From: Cordilura impudica
Taxonomy: Eukaryota; Arthropoda; Insecta; Diptera; Scathophagidae
Length of the DNA: 64,000 nucleotides
Direction: 5' to 3'
Assembly (NCBI GenBank): GCA_963682025.1
Contig: OY821517.1
Coordinates: 340,005,644 to 340,069,643, forward strand
The notes under the pieces are model-generated. The model saw only the letters and a program-made list of their open reading frames with translations, did not search any database and had not been told where the DNA came from. Every line of letters starts with the position of its first letter. Position 1 is the stretch's first letter. This document shows, in pieces, positions 12,177 to 23,390 of this stretch. Made by a program: the position numbers and the translations under genes.

Positions 12177-14850
12177 AAGAAAATGTACTTTTTATCAAAA
12201 AAAAATTGCTTTTTATAAAAAAGGCCCTTTTTTAAGAAGCTCTTATTTTTTAAAAAAATAAGAAGTTTTTAAGAAAAGGTACTTGTATAAGAAAATTTCC
12301 TTTTTTTAAATAAATGTACTTTTTTAAGAAAATGCACTTTTTTTAAGAAATGATACTTTTTTAAGAAAATGAGAATTTTTCAGAAAAGTACTTTCTAAGA
12401 AAAGGAAATCTTCAAGAAAACGTAATTTCTAAAGAAAATTACGAATAGGTACTTTTTAAGAAAAGGTATTTTTTAAGAAAAGTACTTTCCAAAAAAGACA
12501 CTTTTTAGGACAAGGAGTTTTTTTAAAAAAAAAGTAAATTTTTAAGAGAGGGTGCATATTCACTTTTTAACAGAAGGTACTTTTTGAGAAAAGTTACTTT
12601 TCAAGAAGCTGGATTTTTTTTGAGAAAAAATCGTTTTGAGAAAAAGTATTTTTGTAACATTAGGTACTTATTTAACTATGGTACTTCCTTAAGCTTAGGT
12701 ACCTTTTAAAGAATAGTTATTTTTTAAAGGAAAGTACTTTTTAAGAAAAGGCACTTTTTAAGAAAATTTATTTTCTTACGAATAGGTACTTTTAAAGGAA
12801 AGGTAATTTTTTAAGAAAAGGTATTTTTGTAAGAAAATGTATTTTTGTAAGAAAATGTACTTTTTTAAGAAAATATGCTTTTGTTGGGAAAGAGGTACTT
12901 ATTAAAGAAAAAATGTTTTATAAAAAAATTTGCTTTTTAAGAGGCGCTTCTTTTTTGAAAAATAGGTACTTTTTTCCAAAAATTTGTTTCTTTAAGAGTA
13001 AGTACTTTCTTAACAAAAGGTACATTTTAAGAAAATATATATTTCAACAAAAGGTATTTTTAACAAAATGTTCTTTTTAAGAAAATATACATTTCAAGAA
13101 AAGGTACTTTTTAACAAAACGGACTTTTTGAACAAAAAAAAAACTTTATTTAAAATAAATACTTTTTTAACAAAAAGCAGAACAGGACACTTTTTTTAAA
13201 TAAAAATTACTTTTTTAATAAAAATCAATTTTTGAAAAGAAGAAGATTTTTAAGAAAATATACCTATTAAATAATGGACACTTCCTTAACAGAAGGTACT
13301 TTCTTAACAACAGGTACTTTCTTACGAAAAGGGACTTTTTAAGAAAATTAATTGTTTTCTAAGAAAATATATTTTTTGAACGAGATGTACTTTTTTAAGA
13401 AAAAGTAATTTTACAGAAAATTTACTATTTTAAGGAAAGATATTTTTTTAATAAAGAGTTATTTAAAAAAAAAATACTTTTTAATAAAAAAAGATCGTTT
13501 TTTATGACAAGGTACTATTTTAACGAAACGTATCTTTTTAATAAACGGACCTTTTTTAAGAAAAGGCACTTTTTAAGAAATGGTACTTTTTACCGAAAAG
13601 CTCTTTCTTAAAAAGAGATACTTTTTTTTTGGAAAATGTATGTATTTAGGAATAAGTACATTCGTAACAGAAAATACTTCTTTAAAAAAGATCCTATTTA
13701 AAAAAATTTACTTTTTGCAACAAACGGTACTTTTCTAAGAAAATTTAATTTTTTAAGAAAAAGTACTTTTTAAGATAAGGAGGTACTTTTTTAAGAAAAT
13801 ATGCTTTCTTCAAAAAGGTACTTTTTTAAGAAAAATAACTTATTTTTTAAAAAAATACTTTTTAATAAAAAAATATCGTTTTTTATGACAAGGTACTATT
13901 TTAACGAAACGTACATTTTTAATAAACGGACCTTTTTTAAGAAAAGGCACTTTTTAAGAAACGGTACTTTTTACCGAAAAGCTCTTTCTTAAAAAGAGGT
14001 ACTTTTTTTTGGAAAATGTACTTATTTAGGAATAAGTACCTTTTTAACAGAAAATACTTATTAAAAAAAGATCCTATTTAAAAAAATTTGCTTTTTGCAA
14101 CAAACGGTACTTTTCTAAGAAAATTTAATTCTTTAAGAAAAAGTACTTTTTTAAGATAAGGAGCTACTTTTTTAAGGAAATTTGTTTTCTTAAGAAAAGG
14201 TACTTTCTTAAGAAAAATAACTTTTTTACATTACGTAGGAAAAAGGCCCTTTTTTGCTAAAAGTAATTTTTTAAGAAATGGCACGTTTTGAACAAAATGT
14301 TTTTTTTTTAAATACTTTTTAAAAACGGCACTTTTTAAAAAAGGTTACTCTCTTTAGTAAAGGTATTTTTTAAGTTCTATCAGAAAAGATACATTTTAAG
14401 AATATGTGCTTTTTGAGGTAAAGTACTTTCTTTAAGAAGACGAAATTCTTTTAAGAAAAAGTACTATTTTGGAAAAGGTACTTTTTAAGAAAAAGTACTT
14501 TTTTTGAAAAGGTACCTTTTATGAAAATGTAGTTTTATAAGAATAGGTACTCTTTTAGGAAAATGTACCTTTTGAAAAACGACACTTTTTAAAAGAAGGA
14601 TACTTTTTAAAGAAGGTTACTTTTTAAAAAGGGGTACATTCTTAAGCAAAGATACTTTCTTAAGTAAAAGAAAGTTTGCTTTTTTAAGAACAAACACTGT
14701 TTTAAGAAAAAATGCTTCTTGGGAAAAAGTTCTTTTTTATAAAGAAGTACTTTTTTAAAGAGAGATGCTTTTTAAGACGAGGTACTTTCTTAAGAAAATT
14801 TACTTTTTTAAGAAAAAAATACTTTTTTAAGAAAAAGTAAATTTTAATAA
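12177..14850 (+). repeat. Satellite A, right part of left block
   Basis: Diverged GTAC satellite resumes directly after the LINE fragment. A tandem segmental duplication of about 385 bp is visible: 13,452-13,815 is repeated at about 13,842-14,190. Both copies share 'tttttatgacaaggtacta', 'taacgaaacgta', 'aataaacggacc' and 'ccgaaaagctctttctt'. The satellite fades out at about 14,850. Confidence 0.85.
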
Positions 14851-15208
14851 TTTTAGCTGAAAAAAGATATTACTTTTCTCTAAGCTTTATTACTAAAAGT
14901 TAATATTATTTAAAAATTATATTAAAAGAATAAGTTATTGGAACTTTTTTATATTTAAGGCATCAATATATAAAACTTTAGATATGTTTCTATTAAGATT
15001 TTAAGGTACTAGAAATGCAAATAAACTGATTATTTCATTAATTTTAAAAGTTTTTCAAATAGGCAGCCCCATGTCTAGCATTTTAAATTTAAATGATTCT
15101 ACCTGGTGACCGGAAATTGCATATTGCAAAAGCTAACAATCTTATTAATAAACATTAGATTTTTTAAAAACGCCTTTAGTTTTGTTCAGCCTTTAATGAT
15201 TAGTGTTC
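14851..15208. other. A+T-rich spacer
   Basis: Unique-looking A+T-rich sequence between satellite A and the foldback element. No coding or structured feature recognised. Confidence 0.5.
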
Positions 15209-15505
15209 AAAATAAAATGTTCAGGCTCGAGGTCTAAGTTGTTTTGTATAAATATTTTTTTATTTATTCAATATTTCACTTTTCCTTGAAAAGCATCATC
15301 AGGAATAAATATTAAACTCTAACAAATATAAATGCTTAATGCTACTAGCTATGTCTCCATCATCGTGAGCTTTATGCATTTATGTTTGTTAGAGTTTAAT
15401 AATTATTCCTGATGATGTTTTTCAAGGAAAAGTGAAATATTGAATAAATAAAGAATATTTATACAAAACAACTTTGACCTCGAGCCCGAACATTTTATTT
15501 TTAAA
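15209..15505. mobile_element. Long-armed foldback (inverted-repeat) element
   Basis: Two arms of about 130 bp, 15,209-15,340 and 15,371-15,505, are nearly perfect reverse complements around a ~30-bp loop. The outer ends read 'aaaataaaatgttcaggctc' and its complement 'gagcccgaacattttattt'. Both arms contain 'caatatttcacttttccttg' or its complement. The layout is that of a foldback/MITE-type element or a recombined pair of element ends. No coding is present. A similar end motif (TGTTCAGGCTC) occurs at 55,625. Confidence 0.75.
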
Positions 15506-17194
15506 ATTAAATTTTTTTATGTACATTCTATTTTGCTTACGAACCACTGTGTCTTAGAAGGTAAAATAAATTTGACCCTAATGCACATACATCTTTAGAT
15601 GCTGACATTAAAATAAATAATTTTCTATCGTCTGGTTATCAAAAAAAAAAGCAACTGAAACAAGCATCGTTAAAGAACATACACACACACACACACACAC
15701 ACACATAAATACAAATGCTCACTTTCTAAATAATGGTAAATGTATGTAGAGAAGACACAAATAACAGAAAAAAAAGAATACGAACCGTATAACCAAGAGG
15801 ATACGGAAACGGAACAAGGTGTTTGATATTTTTGTAACTTTATACAATTTTCTTGTTCTTATTTCTCATATGCAATTTTGTTGTTGTATTGGTTTCTTTC
15901 CTTTTTTATTCTGCTTGAAATATTCCGCATACATAGCGTGTGTGTAACCCGAATGCACTTTTGTCTCTTCTAGTTAGTTGTAGTTTTTTTTCATTGTTTT
16001 TGTTTTATTTTTTAAAACAATACATTGGAATTGTACAAATTTCTAGTTTTCTTGTTATTTATTTTTTATTTCTTTTTTTTTTTTTTTGTTGTTGTCATTT
16101 CCCCCGAGTGTGATACTGTATGTTTAGTGTTTTAGTATTGATAAAAATTTAAGCTGCTTTTCAGCTTTTCATTTATTTACTTTTTTTTGGTGTTTTTTCC
16201 TATTTAGTTTGATTTGTTTTTGTTGGCAATCCATTTTCAAAGTATTATTGAGTATAAGTGTGTGTGTGTATGTGTGTGTGTTTGTGTTTTTGTATTTTTT
16301 TTATTTTCTATTTTGTCTTCTTTTCATTCAAATGAAATCATTTCAATTGTTTTGGAGTATTTGACAAAAAAAAATGGAACCATTGAATTGAAGGAGATCG
16401 AGACTTAGTATTGAAGGGGATTAGAAAAATTGAGAAAAATACATATTAAAAGTGTTGAATTTACAAATGAATACACAATAATCTGATTTTTAAAGAAGAC
16501 AATTTAACTGTATTTTAGGAGTACATAAAAACGCTGGAAATATGCTTTAATATAGTTTTTAAATAACATCCTAAAAGTAGGCTACAGAAATGTGGTAAAT
16601 GCGAGAAATCTTATAAGCTTATATCTAATTGATACAGTGAGTGATTGGAGGGTATAAAATTGACGATTTAATTGCACCAAATATATCTCGAAATTATATA
16701 TAAATTCCCTGTTGCAGTTCGGTTATTTTCTGATACTTTTAAATCGTGTTAAACGCGCAGCGACCTGATTTTGTTAATTATTGGTTTGACACTATCTTCA
16801 AAAATTCTTGAATTATGTAATGAATTGGAAAATCACTTTGTTTGCAATAATTAACTTTAATCCTACTCAAAGTTCAACAAAAAATCATTGGAACATAAAA
16901 TACGAGGCGCTGAATCGATGAAATTTAAAAACGCATTTAACATTATTAAAAGAAAGACGATATTAAGGATTTTGGGACGAGGGCATGATAAGCGATTCCT
17001 ATTGAACTCTAATGCATGAAACAGATTCCAAACAATACAAATGATTCTGCTCGACTGCTCTTCATTACTTTCTTATAACTTGTTCTTGAATAAAATGTAC
17101 ATTAATTGTAAAAAATCGTACATATTATATTGTCCCGAAAACTAGAACCAATCTTAAACAAGTAAGAAAATTATAGACGGTCCAGACTGCCTGA
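15506..17194. other. Non-coding region with microsatellites
   Basis: No protein-coding signal recognised on either strand. It holds a (CA)n tract at about 15,680-15,705, a T-rich segment at about 16,060-16,090, and an imperfect (TG)n tract at about 16,259-16,283. A 'ggagggtataaaa' at about 16,647 resembles the INE-1-like hairpin end but stands alone. Confidence 0.5.
15680..15705. repeat. (CA)n microsatellite
   Basis: Uninterrupted CA dinucleotide run read directly from the sequence. Confidence 0.95.
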
Positions 17195-17715
17195 AAAAAA
17201 AGAGGTATAAACCAAATCTGAGTGGAATTTTTATCATATATTTATATAGGAACTAGGTCGAAAAATGGACAATCCTGACCATATTTGGTAAAGGCATAAT
17301 ATATACAAACCAAATTTAAGGAAAATCTGCGTAATATTTTTGTTTTTTTTACAGATTTAATTGAAGATCGGGAAACGGCTTTATATGGGGGCTATAAGTA
17401 AGAGTTATCCTATAGGGTTTCTTTTTGGACTATTCTATAATGGGTGTAATAAACACACATAAACCAAATTTGACCGAGGTCTATATGAAAATTTGGCTTA
17501 ATGGCAATTTTAGTCGATCTCATAGTGGTTATTTGTATGGCGACTAGGTCTGACAATGGACCGATTTTCACCAATTCCAGTAGCATTCGTCCCATGGCCG
17601 ATATAATCTTACATACCAATTTCATCTAAATATGTTCATATTAGCGACCTATGTTTGCAAGGATTACATGGACTCATAGACGGTCAGACAGACATGGTGT
17701 TTTCAAAATTAACCT
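17195..17715 (+). repeat. Dispersed repeat D, copy 1
   Basis: Matches the reverse complement of about 45,640-46,440. Shared stretches include 'atcctgaccatatttggt', 'gaagatcgggaa', 'aataaacacacata' and 'ttggcttaatggcaatttt' with mismatches, 'tctgacaatggaccgattt', and 'cataccaatttcatc' with mismatches. It ends in a 'cagacggtcagacagacatgg' block (with one base changed from the usual motif) like the end block of the INE-1-like repeats. Apparently a non-autonomous dispersed repeat; no coding is seen. Confidence 0.6.
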
Positions 17716-17769
17716 CAGTACCTGACAAGATGTCTTCAAGATTAACCTCAGTACCTGTCACGATGCCCT

Positions 17770-18836
17770 AACCTCACGGTACTTTTAACAGCATTATCCA
17801 AAACTCCTACCGATCTATGGATCACGGCACCCGGTTGCAACTCAACTTCACTTCTACAAAACCTTCCAGGGTCACATTACTATTCGGACGCCTCTAGTCC
17901 ACATGGCAAGACTGGGATAGATTTCTACGATGAGGACCGTTCCACAGGGAAATACCTCCGTCTTCCGGACCACAACTCTGTCTTTCAGGCTGAATTGGTA
18001 GCGATAAAGGAATGTATTAGGTCTATTAACGCACGGGATTCCCCAAGTCCCGGAGACGTGAAAATATTTACGGACAGTCTAGCGGCTATCAGAGCGATAT
18101 CCGCAGACAAAACTAGATCAAGGACTATCCTTGAGCGTAAGGAGGAGATTTCAAACTTCTGCAGAAGAGGCAGACTTGAAATCGTTTGGATCCCAGGACA
18201 CAGTGGTATAATGGGAAACGAGATTGCTGACGAACTGGCCAGGAAGGGCTCTTTCCTGAAAAGAGTAAATTTGGAAAAACCCAATACCTTTCAAGTCTCT
18301 CAAATTGGAATTGGCAGACTGGGCGACTAGTTCGCATGTATCAATTTGGGAAGAGACTGACGTGGGTAAGGTTACAAAGATATTATGGGGTTCTCCCAAC
18401 ACTACAAGAACTAGGGAGATCCTGAATCTGAGTAGGGTAGAACTTAGTAGGGTTATTGGCATCCTCACTGGACACTCTGAGCTGAGGGCTCATCTATACC
18501 GTATAGGACGGGCGGAATCAGCCATTTGTAGAGCTTGCGGAGAGGATGACGAAACCCTAGAACACTACTTCCTGCATTTGCGAGAACAAGGGTCAGCTAT
18601 CTATCCAACGACATCTTACCAGGTCTGACGGGTCTTGGGGGGATAAGCTGGAAAATACTCAAGAAATTTGAAATTTTTCTGATGAAACCGAAGTTAGTAG
18701 AGGGGTAGATAACCAGATGAACGTAGGGATGTAGAGCGCACATCAAGCCGACCTACTGGCTTAGGTGTATATCCGGATTTAACGGATATGAGCTATGTGT
18801 ATACATAGCTGCTCTTATCAACCTAACCTAACCTAA
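17770..18836 (+). mobile_element. LINE-A copy 1 (5'-truncated, RNase H end)
   Basis: Carries the 3' part of a non-LTR retrotransposon: RNase H domain, gag-knuckle-like cysteine motif, 3' UTR, and a terminal tract AACCTAACCTAACCTAA at 18,820-18,836. It is the same family as the copy at 26,670-27,636, with the same order and the identical 17-bp terminal tract. No reverse-transcriptase domain is left. Its 3' end directly abuts the minus-strand LINE-B, so the two lie tail to tail. Confidence 0.8.
17812..18628 (+). pseudogene. LINE-A RNase H / cysteine-motif ORF fragment, frameshifted
   Basis: RNase H would cut the RNA strand of the RNA-DNA hybrid during retrotransposition. The frame shows YSDAS with the first catalytic Asp at 17,887-17,889, FQAELVAI with the catalytic Glu at 17,992-17,994, FTDSLAAIRAI with the second Asp, and IVWIPGHSGIMGNEIADELA, the conserved C-terminal block. 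Compared with the copy at 26.7 kb, one extra A in the run at about 18,275 shifts the frame. The protein continues one frame over (LADWATSS through CRACGEDDETLEHY). A deletion of about a dozen bases after that removes the last two cysteines. Both lesions rule out function. Clade is probably one of the RNase H-bearing LINE groups (I/LOA-like); not resolved. Confidence 0.8.
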
Positions 18837-20560
18837 GGAGAGAGCCAAAGACGGTGCAGCGTTTCGGAGGGATAGATAACGATGTATCAGTCCCCACCAA
18901 TAGTCATACTCCCATCCAAAATCCAGGCAAGACAATGTGCACTACCGGAGCGACCACCCATTGATAGTTAAGCAACACCACGGATAACCGCATCAGAAGC
19001 CACCTCCACTAACGTCAAGTTTCACCTAATTTTCTAACTGTCCGCCCGTCCTCTAATGACCTACTGAAATTCCATTCTACCGCCGTTCAAAAAATCCCTA
19101 TACTATCTAAATTCCTAATATCACTATAAAGTGAACACCCGGTCAAAACATGTCCTCAGTTATCCGGCCCCTGCCCACGACTATAGTCCGACTTATCAGA
19201 CAGGCCCCTTTTATGTAAAGAGCCATGTCCAGTCAGTATAATGCCCAAACATAAGCCGAAGACAAAGTCCGGACGGTCTCTAACGAAGGTCACGTCCCGT
19301 ACAAATCCTTGAAACATATGATCGTCAACAGACGTTTCACCTGCCTCAAGTCTAGGTCAGCCACTTCAGTCGAAGTTATCCAATCAAATAGTGGCAACCC
19401 TTTCTTAGTTTTGTAAGCAATATCACCTCGCACTACCTCCAAGGCAAGAGGAGTCGTACATAATAGATATTGAAGAGCAAGCCAGCATTGCTACTCTCTG
19501 AGAAGACAGGAGTCTTTTCTTCCCCATAGAAGACAAAGCTGTTCCGTACCCTGGAGATGACCCGAACGTTGCGCAAGCATCGAGCACACCCTATATAATG
19601 CATGGACAGCTCTCCTGCTAAGACCCCAGTCACTCCTTAGGATGTGTCCGACTCCTCCCACGACTGCCGTCAACTTCCCTTTATCGCAGATGAATGAACT
19701 AGGAAGTTCATCCTCTTATATTTATACCCAGATACCTGACCTCGGTAACATCGCCAGATCGAACTACAGGTGGGCGGGTCTGCGATAAACTGCCTTTCAG
19801 CATCTTCGTTACTGTCATTTCCCGCGACTCTTCAACACCGACACTATTTCCCCACTCATTGATTTCACGCATGGCCTGCTCATCCTTCCTCTCCAGTTCA
19901 GCGCGAGACTGAACTTCGATTAAGATGAGCAAGTCATCGGCATAAGCACAGAGTTGGTGGGATCCTCTTATAGACCTTAACAAGGGCTCCATCATTAGAT
20001 TTCATATAAATGGAACGCAGATGGACCCTTGCAGGCAGCCCCTAAGAACTTCCCTATAAACAGTATCATAAAGAAAGCCCCATAAGGAAAGCTCCGGACA
20101 ACCCATTGTCCGTAGTCTACCAAGCACCCTATCCCAAGAGAGGTAATCGAACGCACCTTTAAAGTCTACATATATGACGAGGACATATTTGCTCGCAGAG
20201 TCAGCAACACATGTTTTGACATGATGCCACGTATCCTCAGCTGACTTCCTTGCTTTGAAACCGAACTGATATTCAGAAGCAAACTCATTGTGGCCTTCCT
20301 TCAGTCTGTTAACCATAATCCTCTGCAGTACTTTTCCAAGCACCGGAAGAAGGCTTGTGCCCCGATATGAGTGAGGATCACCCCTCACTTTATCAGGCAA
20401 CTTCAGGAGCACCACAACTTTAGCCTGCTTCCAAGCCTCAGGAAAATAGCCCTCATTAATACACCTTCTATAGACTGACTCTAGGTATGGCCTTCCAGAT
20501 GCTCTTACATATCTTTCAAGTTAAACCATCCACACCAGGATACTTTCTGGATAGACGAAC
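18837..20560 (-). mobile_element. LINE-B, R1-clade-like non-LTR retrotransposon, 5'-truncated
   Basis: The complement from about 20,545 reads through reverse-transcriptase blocks (PGVDGLT, then YRGTSLLPVLGKVLQRIM, VDFKGAFDYLSWDRVL, YADD). It continues into thumb-like sequence (RAVHALYR, near 19,600) and a degenerate HGSLHKRGLSDKSD...HVLTGCSLYSDIR C-terminal region near 19,100-19,230. The VDFKGAFD...W block suggests the R1 clade; that placement is family knowledge, not proven here. The 3' end lies against the CCTAA tract of LINE-A. Multiple frame breaks make it inactive. Confidence 0.75.
19708..20545 (-). pseudogene. LINE-B reverse transcriptase fragment
   Basis: Catalytic polymerase region of LINE-B, which would copy element RNA at a nicked target. 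Two open segments remain: 20,002-20,415 (RT fingers/palm, with FASEYQFGFKARKSAEDTWH and VDFKGAFDYLSW) and 19,708-19,995 (palm with the YADD active-site motif at 19,933-19,944, then VRYLGINIRG). The strict joint between them, near 20,000, is broken: the expected G-x-PQGS-type motif appears only as LQGSICVPFI. Upstream PGVDGLT lies in another frame. The endonuclease domain is absent (5' truncation). Confidence 0.75.
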
Positions 20561-22885
20561 GTACGGACATCGATAAATTGGTTCAGGAAGCGATTCCGAG
20601 TCCATCAGTATCATATAAGATGGGGTCTTGGCCAAATATTTTTGGTAGTTACAAACACCAGCACAAGGTCATTATAAAAACGGAGTGCATATTTGAATTG
20701 AGCGCCCCAAATAGCCTCAGAAGTAACTTTTAGTTGCTCTGATCCAAAACCTTGTATACTTGTGTATTTAGTCATACGTTTACGTACGACTTTTTATAAT
20801 TAGCATATCAATTGCAATTTCCAGTTAACAACAAAATATAATTTCTTTTGATCTTATCATTAAATTTAATTAAACTTAATTTTATATTTTCAAATATTTT
20901 TGCCCTTTGTCGGCCATATTTTGTTATTTATTTTTTGTTGTGAGTCTTAAGGCGCTTATTTTCAAAAGTTTTGGTACAGATTTCAACTAGCCCTGGAAAT
21001 TATAGTTTTTGCTTTCAATTTGCATTAGACTTTCTCTTTCAGTTTTAATAAATACTGTTGCATATTTTAAGGAGTTCCGATAAGAGTTTTGTTAGATACA
21101 AACTCCTATAGCTTTGCATTTCCTGTCCATAATTGGAACTGCATTTGAAATTAAATAAAAAATGTAATTATATTTTAAGAAGAAAAAATGTAACCTAGTT
21201 GTAGGCTTTTCTATATATAAATGTTCTTAATAAAATGCAACCTACTCTTAGGCTTTTATATATATAAATGTATATATATATTTTAGTGTTTGGAAATTTC
21301 ATTCATATGAGTTCTATCTAAATCATTATACAATTTATTTTAATCTGCTTTTAGGGTTTCTTAACATGAAATTACCACAGCCTATTTTAAGGCTGGGCAG
21401 GCCGTAATAGGCTGTTGCATATTTCCTATGTGGTCTGGCTTTAAATTAGTTTTTTCTCTTCTTCTTCGTACTAAAGAACTTGTTGTTGTTGTTGTTCTTA
21501 TTATTGTTGTTTTTGTTGTTGTTGAGTTCCTTTAAGCTTTGCTATCTCTGCACATACGTTGGTTGTTTCTGTCCATTTGCCATTGCACAACTAAGTACAA
21601 CATGAAATTTGTCTAGCATGAGTGGAGGGCATTAGCAAAGTGTATCTCGGTACTATAAAAATGACCACAAAAACATATATTATTTTGTGGTTGTTACAAT
21701 AGATCAACTTGTTTATACTCGTACTCCTCTAGTCAATTTCATAATGATGTTGCTGTTGCTGTTGATGCTGATGCTGATGTGATTTAAGGTACATGTTATG
21801 AGTTTGTTTTCTGCTCCTTCCAAAGTGGATGACAAGTATGGGCAAAATGAGGCTACATGTTTTTCTAGTCATTACAAGGAAAAGCTAATGAAAAACATGG
21901 TACTAGAGTTGTTGTGTTGCCGTTATTGAAATGTATGTTGAACAAGAATAAAGCTTAACAAAAGAATTATCTTCGCACAGAACACTTTATAAATATTTTA
22001 GAGTTTTTTTTTTCATTTTGGTTCGTTTAACCTTTAAATGGTGTTTTTCGAGACCACAGTCTTTTTAATTCGTTAGTGGATGTGTTTGTTTATTTCTTTC
22101 AAATTTTTGACGCCCTTAGAACAAATGAGGTTACAAGAATCAAAAATTTCATGTGCGCTTGCGATATTTTGAATAAAGTCATCTTATAGTAAATTGCTCA
22201 AGGATTACAAATTTTTTACCTTCAATAAAATCAGATTTTTAGTTCAGAACATATAACCCTTCAAACTGACCGATTTTCAGCTTTCGAAAAAACACACAAT
22301 TTTTAGGAAATTTGGTTCAGTTTTAGGTAGAATATAAAGAAAACTAGGTAACTAATCGTATTTTTTGTTTTTGTTTCTGTTGATTTATGCATTTATTCAG
22401 TAGATTATAGAAAACAAATTTTACTCTTGGCTTTGTGTTTCCCCAGGTAAATCGCTATTTACCAACTTCCTAATTTTTCACTATTTTACAACTTTGATGG
22501 AAAATAAAAAAATGACTAATTTTTTATATCTGCCATATTTTCAAAATATATTCTTTGAGTATTCCTTTACCTATTTCAATTCTAGAGGCACAAAAGGCAA
22601 AAGAAGGTAAAATATTCAGGTACAGATACAGGATGCACAAATAAACTAGTCTTTTAGATTATCTTTAGATTGTCTTTAAGTATCTTGTGTGTATGGGTAA
22701 CAGGTAAATTTTAAGACATGGGAGCGTAACCCTTTCATAAACCCTTCATCCAAACGGTACCTATAAGGTAATAGATCAGACTACATATTGAAAAATAGGT
22801 ATAATCCATGGATTAGTCTATAACTAAAAGTTGGCGCGACCAGTGCTTTGTATCTGGTGTGGAAACTTATTTTTGACGCTCTAGA
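20561..22885. other. Non-coding region
   Basis: No recognisable coding on either strand. Visible details: a two-copy ~55-60-bp repeat at about 21,185-21,275 ('aatgtaacctagttgtaggc' then 'aatgcaacctactcttaggc', each followed by 'tatatataaatg'), a (TTG)n-rich tract at 21,480-21,525, and an imperfect GTTGCT/GATGCT run at about 21,747-21,780. Confidence 0.5.
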
Positions 22886-22888
22886 AAC

Positions 22889-23390
22889 ATGGTGTTGAAC
22901 AACTCAAAATTGTTTGATCTGTTTAGGAACTCAACCACCCCAACGGATTTCGTTGAAGCTGCTATAGAAGAACGAAACGATAATCTGCTGAGAAGCGAAA
23001 GTATATGCAATATTAAGGCGAAACGAATGGGGTATGCCGAGGCATTCAGAAATTCAATTCCAAATACGAGGACTGGATTAATTAGGTTACCTTCATGGAT
23101 ACTTTGGCAGAATATGAACCCACCACATCTACCGCGAGAGGAAGGCCACAAAAAAGCATGGAGAAGTTTTCAAACTTTACAAGAAAAAGGAAACTTGCCG
23201 GTGCCACCTACGATTTGACAAGGATCATATACTGGAAGCGCTGTCTATTAAATATATTAAATCTGTTGCTGATGCAAGTCCACTGCCACTTAAAAGGATT
23301 AAAAGGAAACGCAAACGCACACCTCAACGTTGTTATGCCCGATATGCAAAAAGACGCAAAAGAACTTCGGCAATTTAGAGGCCAACTCAC
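22889..23390 (+). pseudogene. Probable Transib/RAG1-like transposase, N-terminal fragment
   Basis: A frame from the ATG at 22,889 runs to 23,218. The more family-like stretch is one frame over: STARGRPQKSMEKFSNFTRK at about 23,120-23,180, an RGRP AT-hook-like basic motif followed by a K/R-rich segment. After a further shift it reads FDKDHILEALSIKYIKS. From memory, RGRPxKxFxxxSxRTKRRK is typical of N-terminal regions of insect Transib-type transposases; that match alone is weak. It is supported by the clear C-terminal fragment at 24,790-25,330. LINE-D begins at about 23,385 and replaces or interrupts the rest. At least two frame changes make it non-functional. Confidence 0.4.

Noticed and set aside
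18820..18836. Interstitial telomere (TTAGG)n array
   Set aside because: Only about three repeats and located exactly at LINE 3' ends, so better explained as a LINE tail or its target.
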